NCBI GenBank assembly: GCA_017531065.1
Contig: JAFXLR010000065.1
Coordinates: 1-6,077 of the forward strand
Origin: Bacilli bacterium
GTDB lineage: Bacteria; Bacillota_I; Bacilli_A; RFN20; CAG-826
Direction of reading: 5' to 3'
DNA length: 6,077 nucleotides
The notes under the pieces were generated by a model that saw only the letters and a list, made by a program, of their open reading frames with translations, was not told the DNA's origin and made no database searches. Numbering within the stretch: position 1 is the stretch's first letter; each line of letters opens with the position of its first letter. The translations under genes and the position numbers were made by a program. Of the stretch, positions 5,290 through 6,077 are shown piece by piece.

Positions 5290-6077
5290 TATTTTTTCGC
5301 CTTTCTCACATATTGTATCGCGCTTGTGGCGGCGATGGCGCCATCACTTGCCGCGGTGACGACCTGACGGAGGGTCTTATCGACGATGTCCACTGCTGCG
5401 AATAAACCTTCGCAAGAGGAAGCCATATTGGTGTCGGCCTTGATGAAGCCGCGATTGCTTTCTAGGTTCAAAGGTGAAAGGAAAGCGGATGCGCTCTTCT
5501 CTCCGAAGAGAGGGAAAACGACATCGGTTTTGATTTCAAAAACCCCTTCTTTTCCTTCGCATTCGATGGAAGATACCGCATTTTCGCCAAGGATTTTTGA
5601 AATTTTGGTATTTGTGAGAAGGGTGACGTTGTCATTCTTTAGGAGCGACTCAAGCATAAGCTCCTCACCTTGATATTCTTCTTCTGGGGTGACGAGATAT
5701 AGCTTACCGACAAGGGCTTGGAGATAGATGGCTTCTTCAAGGGCTTGGAAGCCTTTGCCATAGATGACTGCGGTCTTGCCTCTATAGAGAGGGCCATCGC
5801 AAGTCGCGCAATAAGAGACGCCTTTGCCAAAGAGTTCTTTCTCGCCTTTGATGGTTGGGACGTTTGATAAGCCTGTGGCGACGATGATCGCTAAAGCGGA
5901 ATAGGTTTCTTCCTCTGTGGCGACGATGAAACGGCCATCTTCTTTGTGGACGTTTTTGACCTCACCGAAGGTAGAAGAAACACCAAGTGATTCGGTGCTC
6001 TTAAGAAGCGACATGGCTAAATCAAAGCCATTGGCGTTAGGGATGCCTGGGTAATTGCCAACCTCGTGGATGTTGAG
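5289..6077 (-). CDS. trxB: Thioredoxin reductase-like flavoprotein, N-terminus outside window
   Basis: This partial gene runs off the right edge: the frame stays open through 6077, reading LNIHEVGNYPGIPNANGFDL before the internal Met at 6012-6014, which is not the start. About 262 codons are visible. The missing portion would be roughly the first 45 residues with the FAD-binding GxGxxG. TrxB transfers electrons through FAD and a redox disulfide to thioredoxin. The active-site CATC is in SYCATCDG (bases 5799-5810), and the C-terminal KTLRQVVTAASDGAIAA matches the FAD-domain end. The NADPH domain is unusual. GxGxxA is kept as GKGFQA (5742-5759), but where HRRxxxR is expected the sequence is TPEEEYQ (5670-5690), acidic rather than basic. 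The usual AAGD is AAVD (Val codon 5391-5393). The electron donor may therefore not be NADPH. It is the first visible gene of the operon and overlaps rapZ by one base. Confidence 0.85.
   Translation of the reverse strand, partial: LNIHEVGNYPGIPNANGFDLAMSLLKSTESLGVSSTFGEVKNVHKEDGRFIVATEEETYSALAIIVATGLSNVPTIKGEKELFGKGVSYCATCDGPLYRGKTAVIYGKGFQALEEAIYLQALVGKLYLVTPEEEYQGEELMLESLLKNDNVTLLTNTKISKILGENAVSSIECEGKEGVFEIKTDVVFPLFGEKSASAFLSPLNLESNRGFIKADTNMASSCEGLFAAVDIVDKTLRQVVTAASDGAIAATSAIQYVRKAKK

Noticed and set aside
6012..6014. ATG as the start of the TrxB-like gene
   Set aside because: The frame continues upstream to the window edge with a TrxB-like GNYPG-type segment, so the gene is cut by the window and does not begin here.
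22..6077. Mycoplasma-type genetic code (TGA as Trp)
   Set aside because: Tryptophan positions I checked use TGG and no gene contains an internal TGA.

Overview
The window looks like a chromosomal segment of a Bacillota/Bacilli-type bacterium, possibly one of the uncultured gut lineages near Erysipelotrichales or the Mollicutes. The evidence is the WhiA and RapZ homologues in one minus-strand run, the strong AGGAGG-type ribosome binding sites, a GAPDH of the kind seen in Gram-positive bacteria, and moderate GC content. Tryptophan is encoded by TGG wherever I checked, and the gene ends seen are TAA or TAG, so there is no sign of TGA recoding. Species-level placement is not possible from this sequence.

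Layout: gapA (glycolytic GAPDH) is on the minus strand at 22-1059. A 259-base divergent intergenic region follows (1060-1318), with promoter-like elements and several inverted repeats. A CofE-like gamma-glutamyl ligase gene is on the plus strand at 1319-2518. It converges on a minus-strand gene cluster across a shared bidirectional terminator (2535-2563). Read in its own direction, from the right edge, the cluster is: thioredoxin-reductase-like flavoprotein (trxB-like, 5' end outside the window), rapZ, whiA, a small XRE-type regulator, and a HAD-family hydrolase. Junctions are tight: TAATG between trxB and rapZ, TAGTG between the ancestral rapZ end and whiA, an 11-nt overlap of whiA and the XRE gene, and a 4-nt gap before the HAD gene. 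This indicates one operon with translational coupling. Its promoter lies beyond the right edge.

The most notable observation is that rapZ is interrupted by a single in-frame TAG (4573-4575). Another 49 codons in the same frame encode the conserved RapZ C-terminal end, including GCTGGQHRSV, and finish at a TAG that overlaps the whiA GTG start by one base. Other points are a TrxB-like protein that keeps CATC but has lost the basic NADPH-binding motif and the Gly of its AAGD motif, a HAD protein with DxN in place of DxD, the absence of yvcK between rapZ and whiA, and a CofE-family ligase standing alone that may act on folates rather than F420. No mobile element, CRISPR array, tRNA or rRNA was seen.
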